A DNA stretch of 64,000 nt, from NCBI RefSeq assembly GCF_001998865.1, contig NZ_CP019607.1, positions 1,178,001 through 1,242,000 on the forward strand, in the 5' to 3' direction. The position numbers were made by a program, and so were the translations under genes. Positions 25,989-35,324 of the stretch are shown in pieces (the stretch's first letter is position 1; the number at the start of each line of letters is the position of its first letter). A model generated the notes under the pieces. The model saw nothing but the letters and a program-made list of their open reading frames with translations, had not been told where the DNA came from and made no database searches. The DNA comes from Tessaracoccus flavescens. Its GTDB lineage: Bacteria > Actinomycetota > Actinomycetes > Propionibacteriales > Propionibacteriaceae.

Positions 25989-27101
25989 ATGAACAAGACC
26001 CGGGCCAGCATTCTCGCGCTGATCATGATGGTGGCAGGCACTCTGCTTCCAGGCTTTGCCACCACCCAGGCTGCGGCAGACATTGACGTCTACACGACCC
26101 CTGGCACCCACACCGTCAACGGACGACAGTGGAAGACCGTCTGCAGCAAATACTCCTCCACCATCGAGCGCTGCCGCACCGAGATCTGGGCCACCCAGAT
26201 CACCCTCACCAAGGGCCGCTTCACCCAGACCAACGGCTGGGCCTTCAACAACCTCACCTACAAGCCCGTCAAGCACTCACTCTGGGGCAGCAACCCCCTG
26301 GCAAACCCCGGCACCTGGACCGAGGCCGGACGCCAGTGGAAGACCGAATGCGGCACCGCCGTCACCGGCCGCGACGGCTGCCGCAGCTTCATCTACAGCA
26401 CCGTCTACACCCGCAGCGGATCGGCCTACAAGGCCATCAACCAGTGGACCTTCAACAACATCGTCCGCCTGACGCCCGGGTCGGCCAACTTCGGCGCCGC
26501 GAAGCCGACGACGCCCAAGCCGACGACATCGACGAAGCGGGAACAGGCGATCAAGGAGGCACGGGATTACCTGAATGTCATGGCCTTCTCGAGGTCTGGG
26601 CTGATCGATCAGCTTGAGTACGAGGGGTACAGCACCGCTGACTCCACCTACGCTGTCGACTCGCTCAAGGTCGACTGGAGGGCGCAGGCAGTGCGGATGG
26701 CCAAGAGCTACATGAGCCACTCCGCCTTCTCACGTGTCGGTCTCATCGACCAGTTGGAGTACGAGGGTTTCAGCACCGCTGACTCCACCTACGCGGTGGA
26801 CTCACTCAAGGCCGATTGGAAGGCGCAGGCTGTCCTCGTCGGCAAGGGCTACCTCAAGATGGGTGCGTTCTCGAGGGCTGGTTTGATCGATCAGCTCGAG
26901 TTCGAGGGCTTCAGCACCAGCGATGCCACGTACGGGACTGACGCGCAGAAGGCCAACTGGAATGCCCAGGCCGCACGCGCGGCGCAGGAGTATCTCGACT
27001 ACGACGACGCCTTGACGAGGGCCGAAATGATCGACCAACTGATCTATGACCTCTTCACACCTGCCCAGGCCGAGTACGGCGCAACGGCCGTCGGACTCTG
27101 A
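25989..27101 (+). CDS. secreted protein with four C-terminal Ltp repeats
   Basis: 370 aa. Signal peptide (LALIMMVAGTLLPGFATTQA-A). Residues ~35-160 are two copies of a module with GRQWKT(V/E)C, a second Cys, and NGWAFNN / NQWTFNN. A Lys/Pro/Thr linker (TTPKPTTSTK) leads to four ~48-residue repeats of the type AFSRxGLIDQLEYEGFSTADSTYAVD; the last is diverged. These match the Ltp (host cell surface-exposed lipoprotein) repeat, which in a Streptococcus thermophilus prophage blocks DNA injection by other phages. Unlike that Ltp there is no lipobox. It lies just beyond the abiE island, so a superinfection-exclusion role is plausible but unproven. Confidence 0.75.
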   Translation: MNKTRASILALIMMVAGTLLPGFATTQAAADIDVYTTPGTHTVNGRQWKTVCSKYSSTIERCRTEIWATQITLTKGRFTQTNGWAFNNLTYKPVKHSLWGSNPLANPGTWTEAGRQWKTECGTAVTGRDGCRSFIYSTVYTRSGSAYKAINQWTFNNIVRLTPGSANFGAAKPTTPKPTTSTKREQAIKEARDYLNVMAFSRSGLIDQLEYEGYSTADSTYAVDSLKVDWRAQAVRMAKSYMSHSAFSRVGLIDQLEYEGFSTADSTYAVDSLKADWKAQAVLVGKGYLKMGAFSRAGLIDQLEFEGFSTSDATYGTDAQKANWNAQAARAAQEYLDYDDALTRAEMIDQLIYDLFTPAQAEYGATAVGL

Positions 27102-27110
27102 CCCAACCGC

Positions 27111-27143
27111 GAATGCCCGTCTCCCGGATGGAGGCGGGCATTC
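27111..27143 (+). terminator. terminator after the Ltp-repeat gene
   Basis: GAATGCCCGTCTCC / GGAGGCGGGCATTC, 14-bp stem with one G-T pair, 5-nt loop, 9 bp after the stop. Confidence 0.75.
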
Positions 27144-27310
27144 TGCGCTTGACCTTCAGGACCGGCGACTCTCTGAGGCCCCGGCACGTCCGACTCGGAG
27201 CACGGCGCAAAGACGGTCGCACCCTGAACGTCGAGTCACAGGGCGAGTAGAGACCGGCTCCTCCCGTACCGCGTCGTCTCACTTCCGGGCTCGCGGGTCA
27301 CCATCCGGCC

Positions 27311-28262
27311 TCAACCCACGTGATCCAGTTCTCGCTTCAGCCACGCGAGCAGCGCGTCGGCCTGGAGCCTCTGGAAGGCCCGAAGCGTCGGCAGACCCGG
27401 TGGATCGGGGCGGCGGCTGACGTTGCTGAAGAAGCCGAGCGCTCCGAGCATCAGGCCGAGCACGGTGTCGCGGTCCACGTGGAAGTCGGCCATCACGCGC
27501 TCGAGCACCGCCGTCGGGTCCGGGGAGGTCGTGTCCTGCAGGTGACTCGTGGCCACCTCGATCAGGAGCAGGGCGGCGTCGATCCATTGGGCACCCCTGA
27601 AGGCCCAGGGCCAGTCGATGACGACGACCTCTCCGTCCGGCCGGACAAGGAGGTTGTCCGCCCTCAGATCGCCGTGGACTGTGTGTCGCCGTCGACCTCT
27701 GCCATGGAGCGGTCGACCCACCCGGCGAAGGCCACAAGCCGGTCCCGGAACCACGGATCGAGGTCGTCGGGAACCGGTTCGGCACCGTCGGCCCATGCGC
27801 GCACGATGCCGAACAGCCGCCACAGGGAGTCGTAGGCAGACGGTGCATCGAGGTGGCTCGGGGTCATTGCGCTGCTCAGACGGCGAAGGGCCACGAGGGC
27901 GGCGTCGAGTTCGTCAGCGCGCCAGGGGACCGTCGGTTGGCGCCCCTCCACATCCTCGATGAGGAGAGCACCACCCAGTCCTGTTCGTCGAGGCCCGCGA
28001 TCAGTCGCGGCACCGGAATCCCGTCGGGCATGGAGCGCAGGTTCGCCAACTCCGCGCGGTGGATGTCGGGCGACTCGGGATTGTGTGACGGATGCACCGC
28101 CTTGAGGAAGCCCCTCGTCCCGTCGGCGCAGACGAGCCGGTCGGCCGTGCCTGGCGAGTAGCCTCCCGGCTGCGAGGTCGCGCTGACGACGGGGGACCCG
28201 AGCCGCTCGGCCACCCACGCCTTCAGCCATGCGGGAAGGTCGTCGAATCGTGCGCGTGTCAT
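27311..28262 (-). pseudogene. APH-type phosphotransferase with two frameshifts
   Basis: Three minus-strand frames make one protein. N-part: MTRARFDDLPAWLKAWVAER to LIAGLDEQDWVV. Middle, after a shift near 27970: LIEDVEGRQPTVPWRADELD to AGWVDRSMAEVDGD. C-part, after a shift near 27685: HTVHGDLRADNLLVRPDGEV, then VIDWPWAFRGAQWID. HGDLRADN is the catalytic loop and VIDWPWA the DFG-equivalent of aminoglycoside-phosphotransferase/choline-kinase-like enzymes. Each shift is a net -1 or +2 at a dinucleotide run (TCTC, ACACA). Decay or read errors are both possible. Confidence 0.8.
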
Positions 28263-28340
28263 GTCTCTCCCATCCGAGATCGGGCAAGTCCACCAGCGCC
28301 GAACGCCTGCCGCAAGCCCCTAGGTTGCCCCTGGCTGCGT

Positions 28341-28748
28341 TCAGCCGAGCCCCGACCGCAGGCGTTCCGCGTACTCGGCGGCCTCGCCGTCCGCGTACTT
28401 CGTCCTCGGCCAGAAGAAGCCGCGCAGTCCGTCCTTGCGGCGACGCGGCACGACGTGGACGTGCAGGTGGGGCACCGACTGGCTGACGACCGTGTTGACG
28501 GCGGTGAAGCTCCCGTCGGCGGCGAGGCCGGCGACCATCGCGTCGGCGAAGCGTTGCACCTGGAGGAACAGCGGGGCGATCAGCTCAGCGGGGGCGTCGG
28601 TCAGCGTCGCGACGTGCTCGACGGGGGCCAGCAGCACGTGGCCCTTGAACACCGGCCGGTGGTCGAGGAAGGCGATGACCGTCTCGTCGCGCCAGACGAC
28701 CTCGGCGTCGAGCCGCCCGGCGACGATGTCGCAGATGATGTCGGTCAT
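28341..28748 (-). CDS. HIT-family nucleotide hydrolase/transferase
   Basis: 135 aa. The histidine triad HLHVHVVPR (His94, 96, 98, the last the nucleophile) is present, and the start MTDIICDIVAGRLDAEVVWR is typical of Hint/HIT proteins that cleave AMP-linked substrates. The residue counts fit the family. No operon partner. Confidence 0.92.
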   Translation of the reverse strand: MTDIICDIVAGRLDAEVVWRDETVIAFLDHRPVFKGHVLLAPVEHVATLTDAPAELIAPLFLQVQRFADAMVAGLAADGSFTAVNTVVSQSVPHLHVHVVPRRRKDGLRGFFWPRTKYADGEAAEYAERLRSGLG

Positions 28749-29257
28749 GGCCGTGCCGATCAGTAGCAGTGGGATCTCCCGGCAGTCTATGGCCAGGTGC
28801 GATGACGAACGACGAAGAGGTCCGGTTCGACCACGGCCCGTTGGCGGCTGCACCAAAAGGGCGTTGCTCGGGCGCTGCCGACGGTCCCAGATCCGAACCG
28901 GCGCTGATGTCGTCCCTCTGAGGCGCGGCACCCGGTGGTCGACCCGATTCCGGAGGACCACCCGCTGAGGGGCATGGGCGGAGGTCGCGTTCGCGGAACG
29001 CTGGGAGTCGAATCGTGAGCGTCGCGGGCTCGATCGTGCCCGCGACCTGAATGGGCGGGCTGTATGAACTTCTGCGACCGCGGGCTGACCGAACCGTCGG
29101 CAAGCGGCACCCTCCGCATCGCGGCAGGGCACCGCCCACTGCGTCTGTCCGGTCACCGGTCCATCGAACGCCGCGAGCCGGTTCACCGCGCGACGAAGCG
29201 GCCAGAAAGCCGGCCGCCTCGCCCCAGCGCGAGCCTGGCCCCGAACGGAAACGAGGC
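28749..29257. other. intergenic stretch, nothing recognised
   Basis: About 510 bp between the divergent HIT and alkylsulfatase genes. No ORF with family resemblance, tRNA-like fold or repeat was seen. Confidence 0.5.
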
Positions 29258-30020
29258 ATGAACATGACCACCAACACCAGTCGACCCGCGACCGACGCGG
29301 TCATCGCGCAACACAGGCAACTCACCGAGACCCTGCCCTTCGCGGACGAGCAGGACTTCGAGGACGCCCACCGTGGGTTCATCGCGGCCCTCTCCCCTGC
29401 CGTGGTGAAGGCCGCCGACGGTCGGGTGGCCTGGGACAACGACTCCTACGCCTTCCTCGACGGTGAGGCGCCGGACACGGTGAACCCGAGCCTGTGGCGG
29501 CAGTCGAAGCTCAACATCATCCAGGGCCTGTTCGAGGTGGTCCCGGGCATCTACCAGATCCGGGGTCTCGACCTTTCGGTGATGACGGTCATCGAGGGTG
29601 AGCGTGGCGTGATCGTCGTCGATCCGCTGATCTCAAGCGAGACCGCGGCGGCTGCGATGGGCCTGTACCGGGAGCACCGCGGCGACCGCCCGGTCACGGC
29701 GCCTCGCTCGAGCGAGGCCCACGCGGCCAGGTCGGCGCCGGACTCGGCCAGACGACGTCCGTGGGTTCGGTGACCCTCATCCCACCGACGGTCATCATCT
29801 CGGAGACCGGTGACGAGCTCATCGTCGACGGCGTCAAGATGATCTTCCAGGTCGCGCCCGACTCGGAGGCACCGGCCGAGTTCCACTTCCTGCTGCCCGA
29901 CTTCCGCGCGCTGTGCATGGCCGAGAACGCCACCCACGTCCAGCACAACATCCTCACCATCCGCGGCGCACTGGTGCGCGACCCGCACGCGTGGGCACGC
30001 TACATCACCGACGCCAACGA
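29258..30020 (+). pseudogene. alkyl/aryl-sulfatase (metallo-beta-lactamase fold), internally deleted and split by IS256
   Basis: From ATG 29258 the frame encodes PFADEQDFEDAHRGFIAALS, IIQGLFEVVPGIYQIRGLDL and VIVVDPLISSETAAAAM, matching SdsA1/BDS1-type alkylsulfatases to ...GDRPV. About 55 residues including the zinc ligands (THxHxDH) are then missing. Homology resumes in another frame at GQVGAGLGQTTSVGSVTLIP and runs through CMAENATHVQHNILTIRGAL to WARYITDANE, where IS256 copy 1 is inserted. After the IS, 31487-31534 continues the target frame (ANELFGDQSWVDVV) briefly before decaying. Confidence 0.8.
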
Positions 30021-31486
30021 GAGGTATTGTCAAATCCTGTGGATGAGCCTTCTCAGGCAGCCTGCTGGATGGCTTGGTCGGAGGGGTCTGGTTCGACGAG
30101 TTTGCCGTCTTTGAAGGTGGCGCCTGCTCGGACTTTGGCTACGAGGTGGGGTGCCCGGATCGCTCGCCACCTGTTCTGCGCGGATTGCATCAGCTTGAAC
30201 GCCATCGCGATCCCAGCGGCCCGGCTGCCTGGGCCTTTCGTGACCCGCTGACGGAGCCTGACGGTCGCGAATGTCGACTCGATCGGGTTCGTGGTACGTA
30301 GATGGACCCAGTGCTCGGCGGGGTAGTCGAAGAACGCCAGCAGCACGTCGGTGTCGTCGACGATCTTGGCAGCCGCCTTGGGCCACTTGGTGCCGTAAGC
30401 GGCGGCGAACGCCTTCACAGCGGCCTTGGCGTGGGGCTTGTCTTCGGCCTGCCATATCTCCCGGATCGCGGCCAACGCACCCGGCTGGGCAGACTTCGGC
30501 AGCGCGGCCAGCACGTTGCCGGTCTTGTGCCACCAGCACCGTTGCTCCTTCGTGGCCGGGAACACGTCCCTGACGGCCTTCCAGAACCCGAGCGCCCCGT
30601 CACCGATGGCCAGGGTGGGGGCGGTCATGCCGCGGCGTTTGCAGTCCCGCAGCAGGTCCGCCCACGACTCCGAGGATTCCCGGAACCCGTCGGCCAGGGC
30701 GATCAGCTCCTTGCGGCCATCAGAGCGGACGCCGATCATGACGAGCAGGCAGACCTTGTCCTGGTCCAGACGGACCTTCAGGTGGATCCCATCGACCCAC
30801 ATGTAGACGTAGTCCGACCCCGCCAGGGACCGTTCGTTGAAGGCCCGGGCCTCGTCTTGCCACTGCCTGGTCAACCGGGTGATCACCGCCGGCGAGAGGC
30901 CCTTGCCGGTGCCCAGGAACTGCTCCAACGCGGGGGCGAAGTCATTGCTCGACAGGCCGTGCAGATACAACAGCGGCAGCACCTCGGCGACCTGGGCCGA
31001 TTTGCGCGCCCACCTGGGCAGGATCGCCGAAGCGAACCTTGCCCGCTTACCGGTGGCCTCATCGACGCGCTTATCGTTGACCCTGGGCTGGCGGACCTCG
31101 ACCGCGCCAGCGGCGGTGGTCACCAGCCGCTGGGCGTGGTAGCCGTTGCGCACCACCAGCCGGCGGCCCTGCTCGTCCACCTCCGCCTGGAACTGCTCGA
31201 TGTAAGCGTCGACCTCGGCCTGCAACGCCGCAGCCAGCATCCGCCGGGCACCATCACGCACGATCTCATCAAGCACCGGCCCGTCTCCCTCTCGAGCCTC
31301 GGTCGGCTGCCCCTGGTTGGCCTCCCAGCCCTCGGGAACTACATTGGACATGGACGCACCTTCCCGGACCAACGCTTCCAACGTCGGCCCATGATCAGAA
31401 TCTCTGTTACTGAAAGATCATCCCCGAGAAGGTGCGTCCCTCGCACCCCAGCCCCGGGGACCATCCACAGGATTTGATCATTCCTC
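30021..31486. mobile_element. IS256-family insertion, copy 1
   Basis: 1466 bp. Ends GAGGTATTGTCAAATCCTGT (30021) and the complement of GAGGAATGATCAAATCCTGT (31486) are inverted repeats of about 24 bp. The 9-bp target CGCCAACGA is duplicated at 30012-30020 and 31487-31495, as expected for IS256. Inserted in the alkylsulfatase remnant. Confidence 0.95.
30053..31381 (-). CDS. IS256-family (Mutator-type) transposase
   Basis: 442 aa. The MULE/Mutator core is complete: VYMWVDGIHLKVRLDQ (first Asp), LAIGDGALGFWKAV (second Asp), the CWWHKTGNVL zinc-like helix, and TTNPIESTFATVRLR (Glu). It differs from the second copy at one residue (KPHAK here, KSHAK there). Appears intact. Confidence 0.95.
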   Translation of the reverse strand: MEALVREGASMSNVVPEGWEANQGQPTEAREGDGPVLDEIVRDGARRMLAAALQAEVDAYIEQFQAEVDEQGRRLVVRNGYHAQRLVTTAAGAVEVRQPRVNDKRVDEATGKRARFASAILPRWARKSAQVAEVLPLLYLHGLSSNDFAPALEQFLGTGKGLSPAVITRLTRQWQDEARAFNERSLAGSDYVYMWVDGIHLKVRLDQDKVCLLVMIGVRSDGRKELIALADGFRESSESWADLLRDCKRRGMTAPTLAIGDGALGFWKAVRDVFPATKEQRCWWHKTGNVLAALPKSAQPGALAAIREIWQAEDKPHAKAAVKAFAAAYGTKWPKAAAKIVDDTDVLLAFFDYPAEHWVHLRTTNPIESTFATVRLRQRVTKGPGSRAAGIAMAFKLMQSAQNRWRAIRAPHLVAKVRAGATFKDGKLVEPDPSDQAIQQAA

Positions 31487-31534
31487 CGCCAACGAACTCT
31501 TCGGCGACCAGAGCTGGGTCGACGTCGTGGCGAG

Positions 31535-31715
31535 ACGACGCCGGAGAGGGAAGGAGAGGCCGCCGAATCGACACGACCTGAGCGGCCCTCACAGTGCAAG
31601 GTAACCCTGGGGCCACGCGCGCACCTCAGCCGCCCAGGGGCTGAGGCGCGGGTCGTCCCTCCCCGAGCGACACCACCCACGGCGCTTCCGCCGAGAGCCT
31701 GACCGCCGCCAGGGT
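31535..31715. other. decayed sequence with a hairpin beyond menB
   Basis: Contains an inverted repeat CCTCAGCC / GGCTGAGG (~31624-31645) with a 7-nt loop that could terminate minus-strand menB transcription. Otherwise nothing recognised. Confidence 0.4.
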
Positions 31716-32612
31716 CTAGTAGTAGTACGGGAACTTCGACCAGTCAGGCGCGCGCTTCTCGAGGAAGGAGTCGCGGCCCTCGACGGCCTCGTCGGTCATG
31801 TAGGCCAGGCGGGTCGTCTCCCCCGCGAAGATCTGCTGGCCGACCAGCCCGTCGTCGATCGCGTTGAAGGCGTACTTCAGCATGCGCTGGGCGGTGGGCG
31901 ACTTTCCGCAGATCTTCGCCGCCCATTCGAGGCCGACGTCTTCGAGCCGTTCGTGGTCGATCACCCGGTTGACCATGCCCATCCGGTGGGCGTCCTCGGC
32001 GTCGTGCACGTCACCGAGGAAGAAGATCTCGCGGGCGAACTTCTGGCCGACCTGGCGGGCGAGGTAGGCCGACCCGTAGCCAGCGTCGAACGAGCCGACA
32101 TCGGCGTCGGTCTGCTTGAACTTCGCGTGCTCGCGCGAGGCGAGCGTCAGGTCGGCGACGACGTGCAGCGAGTGGCCACCGCCTGCGGCCCACCCGTTGA
32201 CCAGCGCGATGACGACCTTCGGCATGAACCGGATCAGGCGCTGCACCTCGAGGATGTGCAGCCGGCCGAGCTTTGCCGCATCGACGCTCTCGGACGTCTC
32301 CCCCTCGGCGTACTGGTAGCCGGCCCGTCCGCGGATGCGCTGGTCGCCACCAGAGCAGAATGCCCAGCCGCCGTCCTTCTCGGACGGCCCGTTACCCGTG
32401 AGCAGGACGCAGCCGACGTCGGACGAGGTCCGCGCGTGCTCGAGGGCCGTGTACAGCTCGTCGACGGTGTGCGGACGGAAGGCGTTGCGGACCTCAGGTC
32501 GGTCGAAGGCAATCCGCACCGCTGGCACGTCGTTGGCGCGGTGATAGGTGATGTCGGTGAAGTCGAATCCTTCGACCGGCGTCCAGAGTTCGGGGCGGAA
32601 CGGGTTGGTCAT
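31716..32612 (-). CDS. menB: 1,4-dihydroxy-2-naphthoyl-CoA synthase
   Basis: 298 aa crotonase-fold enzyme that closes the second ring in menaquinone synthesis. Family marks: VRIAFDRPEVRNAFRPHTVD, the CSGGDQRIRG oxyanion region, NGWAAGGGHSLHVVADLTLA, the QTDADVGSFDAGYGSAYLAR stretch with the conserved Asp, and the C-terminal WSKFPYYY. Start ATG 32612 has TAGGCT (32619-32624) 6 nt upstream; the 18 bp around it are almost the same as at the left-edge oxidoreductase. No other men genes are adjacent. Confidence 0.95.
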   Translation of the reverse strand: MTNPFRPELWTPVEGFDFTDITYHRANDVPAVRIAFDRPEVRNAFRPHTVDELYTALEHARTSSDVGCVLLTGNGPSEKDGGWAFCSGGDQRIRGRAGYQYAEGETSESVDAAKLGRLHILEVQRLIRFMPKVVIALVNGWAAGGGHSLHVVADLTLASREHAKFKQTDADVGSFDAGYGSAYLARQVGQKFAREIFFLGDVHDAEDAHRMGMVNRVIDHERLEDVGLEWAAKICGKSPTAQRMLKYAFNAIDDGLVGQQIFAGETTRLAYMTDEAVEGRDSFLEKRAPDWSKFPYYY

Positions 32613-32700
32613 GGGCCGAGCCTATCGCCGTCGCGCCTGCCCCGGCGCACCCTGACCCGGCGTCGCTGGCCACCCAAGGCCTGAGCCCGGGACGAAGTCC

Positions 32701-32771
32701 GTGCACAGATCTACACAGGGCGCGGGCTGTGCCAATAGAGCACGAGTCTCGCTCCTCGTAGATCTGTGCAC
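32701..32771. repeat. palindromic repeat, copy E
   Basis: 71 bp, centre AATAGA as in C and D; both ends GTGCACAGATCTAC in inverted orientation. The only solitary copy. Lies 88 bp upstream of menB. Confidence 0.8.
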
Positions 32772-32909
32772 GCCACCGCCCGCGTCGTCCGGTCACCGCG
32801 GCGGCGAGCGTGCCGAGAGGGACGCCGAGGATCGGCCACTCCCCTGCCGCTCCCGCAGCGAAGGCCGCGGCCAGGGCGGGTGAAGGCGAGCTCAGAGGTG
32901 GGTGCTGGC

Positions 32910-33662
32910 TCAGAAGTGGGAGCGGTACTCCGGGTGGCGGACGGCCTCGCCTACGCGATCGGGGAAGTCGGTGATGATGGCGTCGACGCCCAGGTTCTTG
33001 AGCCGGATCGCGTCCTCGTCACGGTTGACGGTCCACGGGTTGACCTTGATGCCCTTCTCGTCGGAGAGCCAGACGTAGTTCGGCTGCTGGAGCGCCTGAT
33101 AGGCGGGGTTGATCGCGCCAGCGCCGAACCAGTCGGCGTAGAGCCACGGGTCGTAGAGCCCGTCACTGATCAGCAGCGCGATGTTGTCCTTCGCGACCCG
33201 GCCACGCAGGTTGGCTAGCGAGAAGTGGTTGAAGGAGGAGTAGACGACCTGGTCCTCCATCCCCATCTCCTGCACGATCCGCAGCACCTCGTCCTCCATG
33301 CCCGGGTACAACTCGACCGAGTTCTTCAGTTCGATGTTGACCGTCATGGACGTGGGCCGGAACACGTCGAGCGCGTCACGCAGCGTCGGGATCTTGACGT
33401 TGCGCCGCCCGGCGAAGCCGTTGGTGAGGTCGCAGCGGCGCAGTTCCTCAAGCGTCAGGTCGACGACCCGGCCGACGCCGTTGGAGGTGCGGTTGATCGT
33501 CTCGTCATGGATGACGACGATGTGCCCGTCCGCGCTGCGCTGCACGTCGATCTCGACGCCGTCGGCCTTCATCTGGACGGCGACCTCGAAGGCGGGGACG
33601 GTGTTCTCGGGGGCATAGGCACACGCGCCACGATGGGCCCAGATAGCAGTCACGCGTCCCAT
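32910..33662 (-). CDS. glycerophosphodiester phosphodiesterase
   Basis: 250 aa from ATG 33662 (GGGGGA 7 nt upstream); a longer start at 33689 with GGGAGG is possible. Hydrolyses glycerophosphodiesters to glycerol-3-phosphate and an alcohol. GDPD signatures: IWAHRGACAYAPENTVPAF (catalytic His, ENT), GVEIDVQRSADG with the metal-binding E/D, VIHDETINRTSNGVG (second His), and NIELKN. No signal peptide, so a cytoplasmic enzyme. A tandem IS starts only ~45 bp upstream and has probably replaced its promoter. Confidence 0.92.
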   Translation of the reverse strand: MGRVTAIWAHRGACAYAPENTVPAFEVAVQMKADGVEIDVQRSADGHIVVIHDETINRTSNGVGRVVDLTLEELRRCDLTNGFAGRRNVKIPTLRDALDVFRPTSMTVNIELKNSVELYPGMEDEVLRIVQEMGMEDQVVYSSFNHFSLANLRGRVAKDNIALLISDGLYDPWLYADWFGAGAINPAYQALQQPNYVWLSDEKGIKVNPWTVNRDEDAIRLKNLGVDAIITDFPDRVGEAVRHPEYRSHF

Positions 33663-33857
33663 CCAACCATCCCCCGACCGGATGCGCACGCCACCTCCCG
33701 GAGCGCCGTTCGTGGTACCTCACTGTCAAGTCCCCGCGAAATGGTAGGCCTTACCTCAGATATTTTTCCCCGCGAAAACAAGGGTTAGCTGGCCCGGGTT
33801 TTGAGGCCGGCGGGGTCGGGTGCCTTCCATGCGATGTGTTGTTCGAGACGGGCTGTC

Positions 33858-35324
33858 GAGGTATTGTCAAATCCTGTGGATGAGCCTTCTCAGGCAGCCT
33901 GCTGGATGGCTTGGTCGGAGGGGTCTGGTTCGACGAGTTTGCCGTCTTTGAAGGTGGCGCCTGCTCGGACTTTGGCTACGAGGTGGGGTGCCCGGATCGC
34001 TCGCCACCTGTTCTGCGCGGATTGCATCAGCTTGAACGCCATCGCGATCCCAGCGGCCCGGCTGCCTGGGCCTTTCGTGACCCGCTGACGGAGCCTGACG
34101 GTCGCGAATGTCGACTCGATCGGGTTCGTGGTACGTAGATGGACCCAGTGCTCGGCGGGGTAGTCGAAGAACGCCAGCAGCACGTCGGTGTCGTCGACGA
34201 TCTTGGCAGCCGCCTTGGGCCACTTGGTGCCGTAAGCGGCGGCGAACGCCTTCACAGCGGCCTTGGCGTGGGACTTGTCTTCGGCCTGCCATATCTCCCG
34301 GATCGCGGCCAACGCACCCGGCTGGGCAGACTTCGGCAGCGCGGCCAGCACGTTGCCGGTCTTGTGCCACCAGCACCGTTGCTCCTTCGTGGCCGGGAAC
34401 ACGTCCCTGACGGCCTTCCAGAACCCGAGCGCCCCGTCACCGATGGCCAGGGTGGGGGCGGTCATGCCGCGGCGTTTGCAGTCCCGCAGCAGGTCCGCCC
34501 ACGACTCCGAGGATTCCCGGAACCCGTCGGCCAGGGCGATCAGCTCCTTGCGGCCATCAGAGCGGACGCCGATCATGACGAGCAGGCAGACCTTGTCCTG
34601 GTCCAGACGGACCTTCAGGTGGATCCCATCGACCCACATGTAGACGTAGTCCGACCCCGCCAGGGACCGTTCGTTGAAGGCCCGGGCCTCGTCTTGCCAC
34701 TGCCTGGTCAACCGGGTGATCACCGCCGGCGAGAGGCCCTTGCCGGTGCCCAGGAACTGCTCCAACGCGGGGGCGAAGTCATTGCTCGACAGGCCGTGCA
34801 GATACAACAGCGGCAGCACCTCGGCGACCTGGGCCGATTTGCGCGCCCACCTGGGCAGGATCGCCGAAGCGAACCTTGCCCGCTTACCGGTGGCCTCATC
34901 GACGCGCTTATCGTTGACCCTGGGCTGGCGGACCTCGACCGCGCCAGCGGCGGTGGTCACCAGCCGCTGGGCGTGGTAGCCGTTGCGCACCACCAGCCGG
35001 CGGCCCTGCTCGTCCACCTCCGCCTGGAACTGCTCGATGTAAGCGTCGACCTCGGCCTGCAACGCCGCAGCCAGCATCCGCCGGGCACCATCACGCACGA
35101 TCTCATCAAGCACCGGCCCGTCTCCCTCTCGAGCCTCGGTCGGCTGCCCCTGGTTGGCCTCCCAGCCCTCGGGAACTACATTGGACATGGACGCACCTTC
35201 CCGGACCAACGCTTCCAACGTCGGCCCATGATCAGAATCTCTGTTACTGAAAGATCATCCCCGAGAAGGTGCGTCCCTCGCACCCCAGCCCCCGGGGACC
35301 ATCCACAGGATTTGATCATTCCTC
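33858..35324. mobile_element. IS256-family insertion, copy 2
   Basis: 1467 bp, nearly identical to copy 1 (one base in the transposase gene and one extra C near the right end were seen). The 9-bp target CGGGCTGTC is duplicated at 33849-33857 and 35325-35333. Confidence 0.95.
33890..35218 (-). CDS. IS256-family transposase, second copy
   Basis: 442 aa with the same DDE motifs as the first copy; one Pro-to-Ser change (KSHAK). Appears intact, so the two near-identical copies point to recent transposition. Confidence 0.95.
   Translation of the reverse strand: MEALVREGASMSNVVPEGWEANQGQPTEAREGDGPVLDEIVRDGARRMLAAALQAEVDAYIEQFQAEVDEQGRRLVVRNGYHAQRLVTTAAGAVEVRQPRVNDKRVDEATGKRARFASAILPRWARKSAQVAEVLPLLYLHGLSSNDFAPALEQFLGTGKGLSPAVITRLTRQWQDEARAFNERSLAGSDYVYMWVDGIHLKVRLDQDKVCLLVMIGVRSDGRKELIALADGFRESSESWADLLRDCKRRGMTAPTLAIGDGALGFWKAVRDVFPATKEQRCWWHKTGNVLAALPKSAQPGALAAIREIWQAEDKSHAKAAVKAFAAAYGTKWPKAAAKIVDDTDVLLAFFDYPAEHWVHLRTTNPIESTFATVRLRQRVTKGPGSRAAGIAMAFKLMQSAQNRWRAIRAPHLVAKVRAGATFKDGKLVEPDPSDQAIQQAA

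Noticed and set aside
30302..31477. 391-codon plus-strand frame opposite the IS256 transposase (and its twin at 34139)
   Set aside because: Shadow of a transposase with full DDE motifs; Gly/Leu/Val-rich without domain features.
32910..33689. GDPD as a secreted GlpQ
   Set aside because: No signal peptide ahead of IWAHRG in either candidate start.
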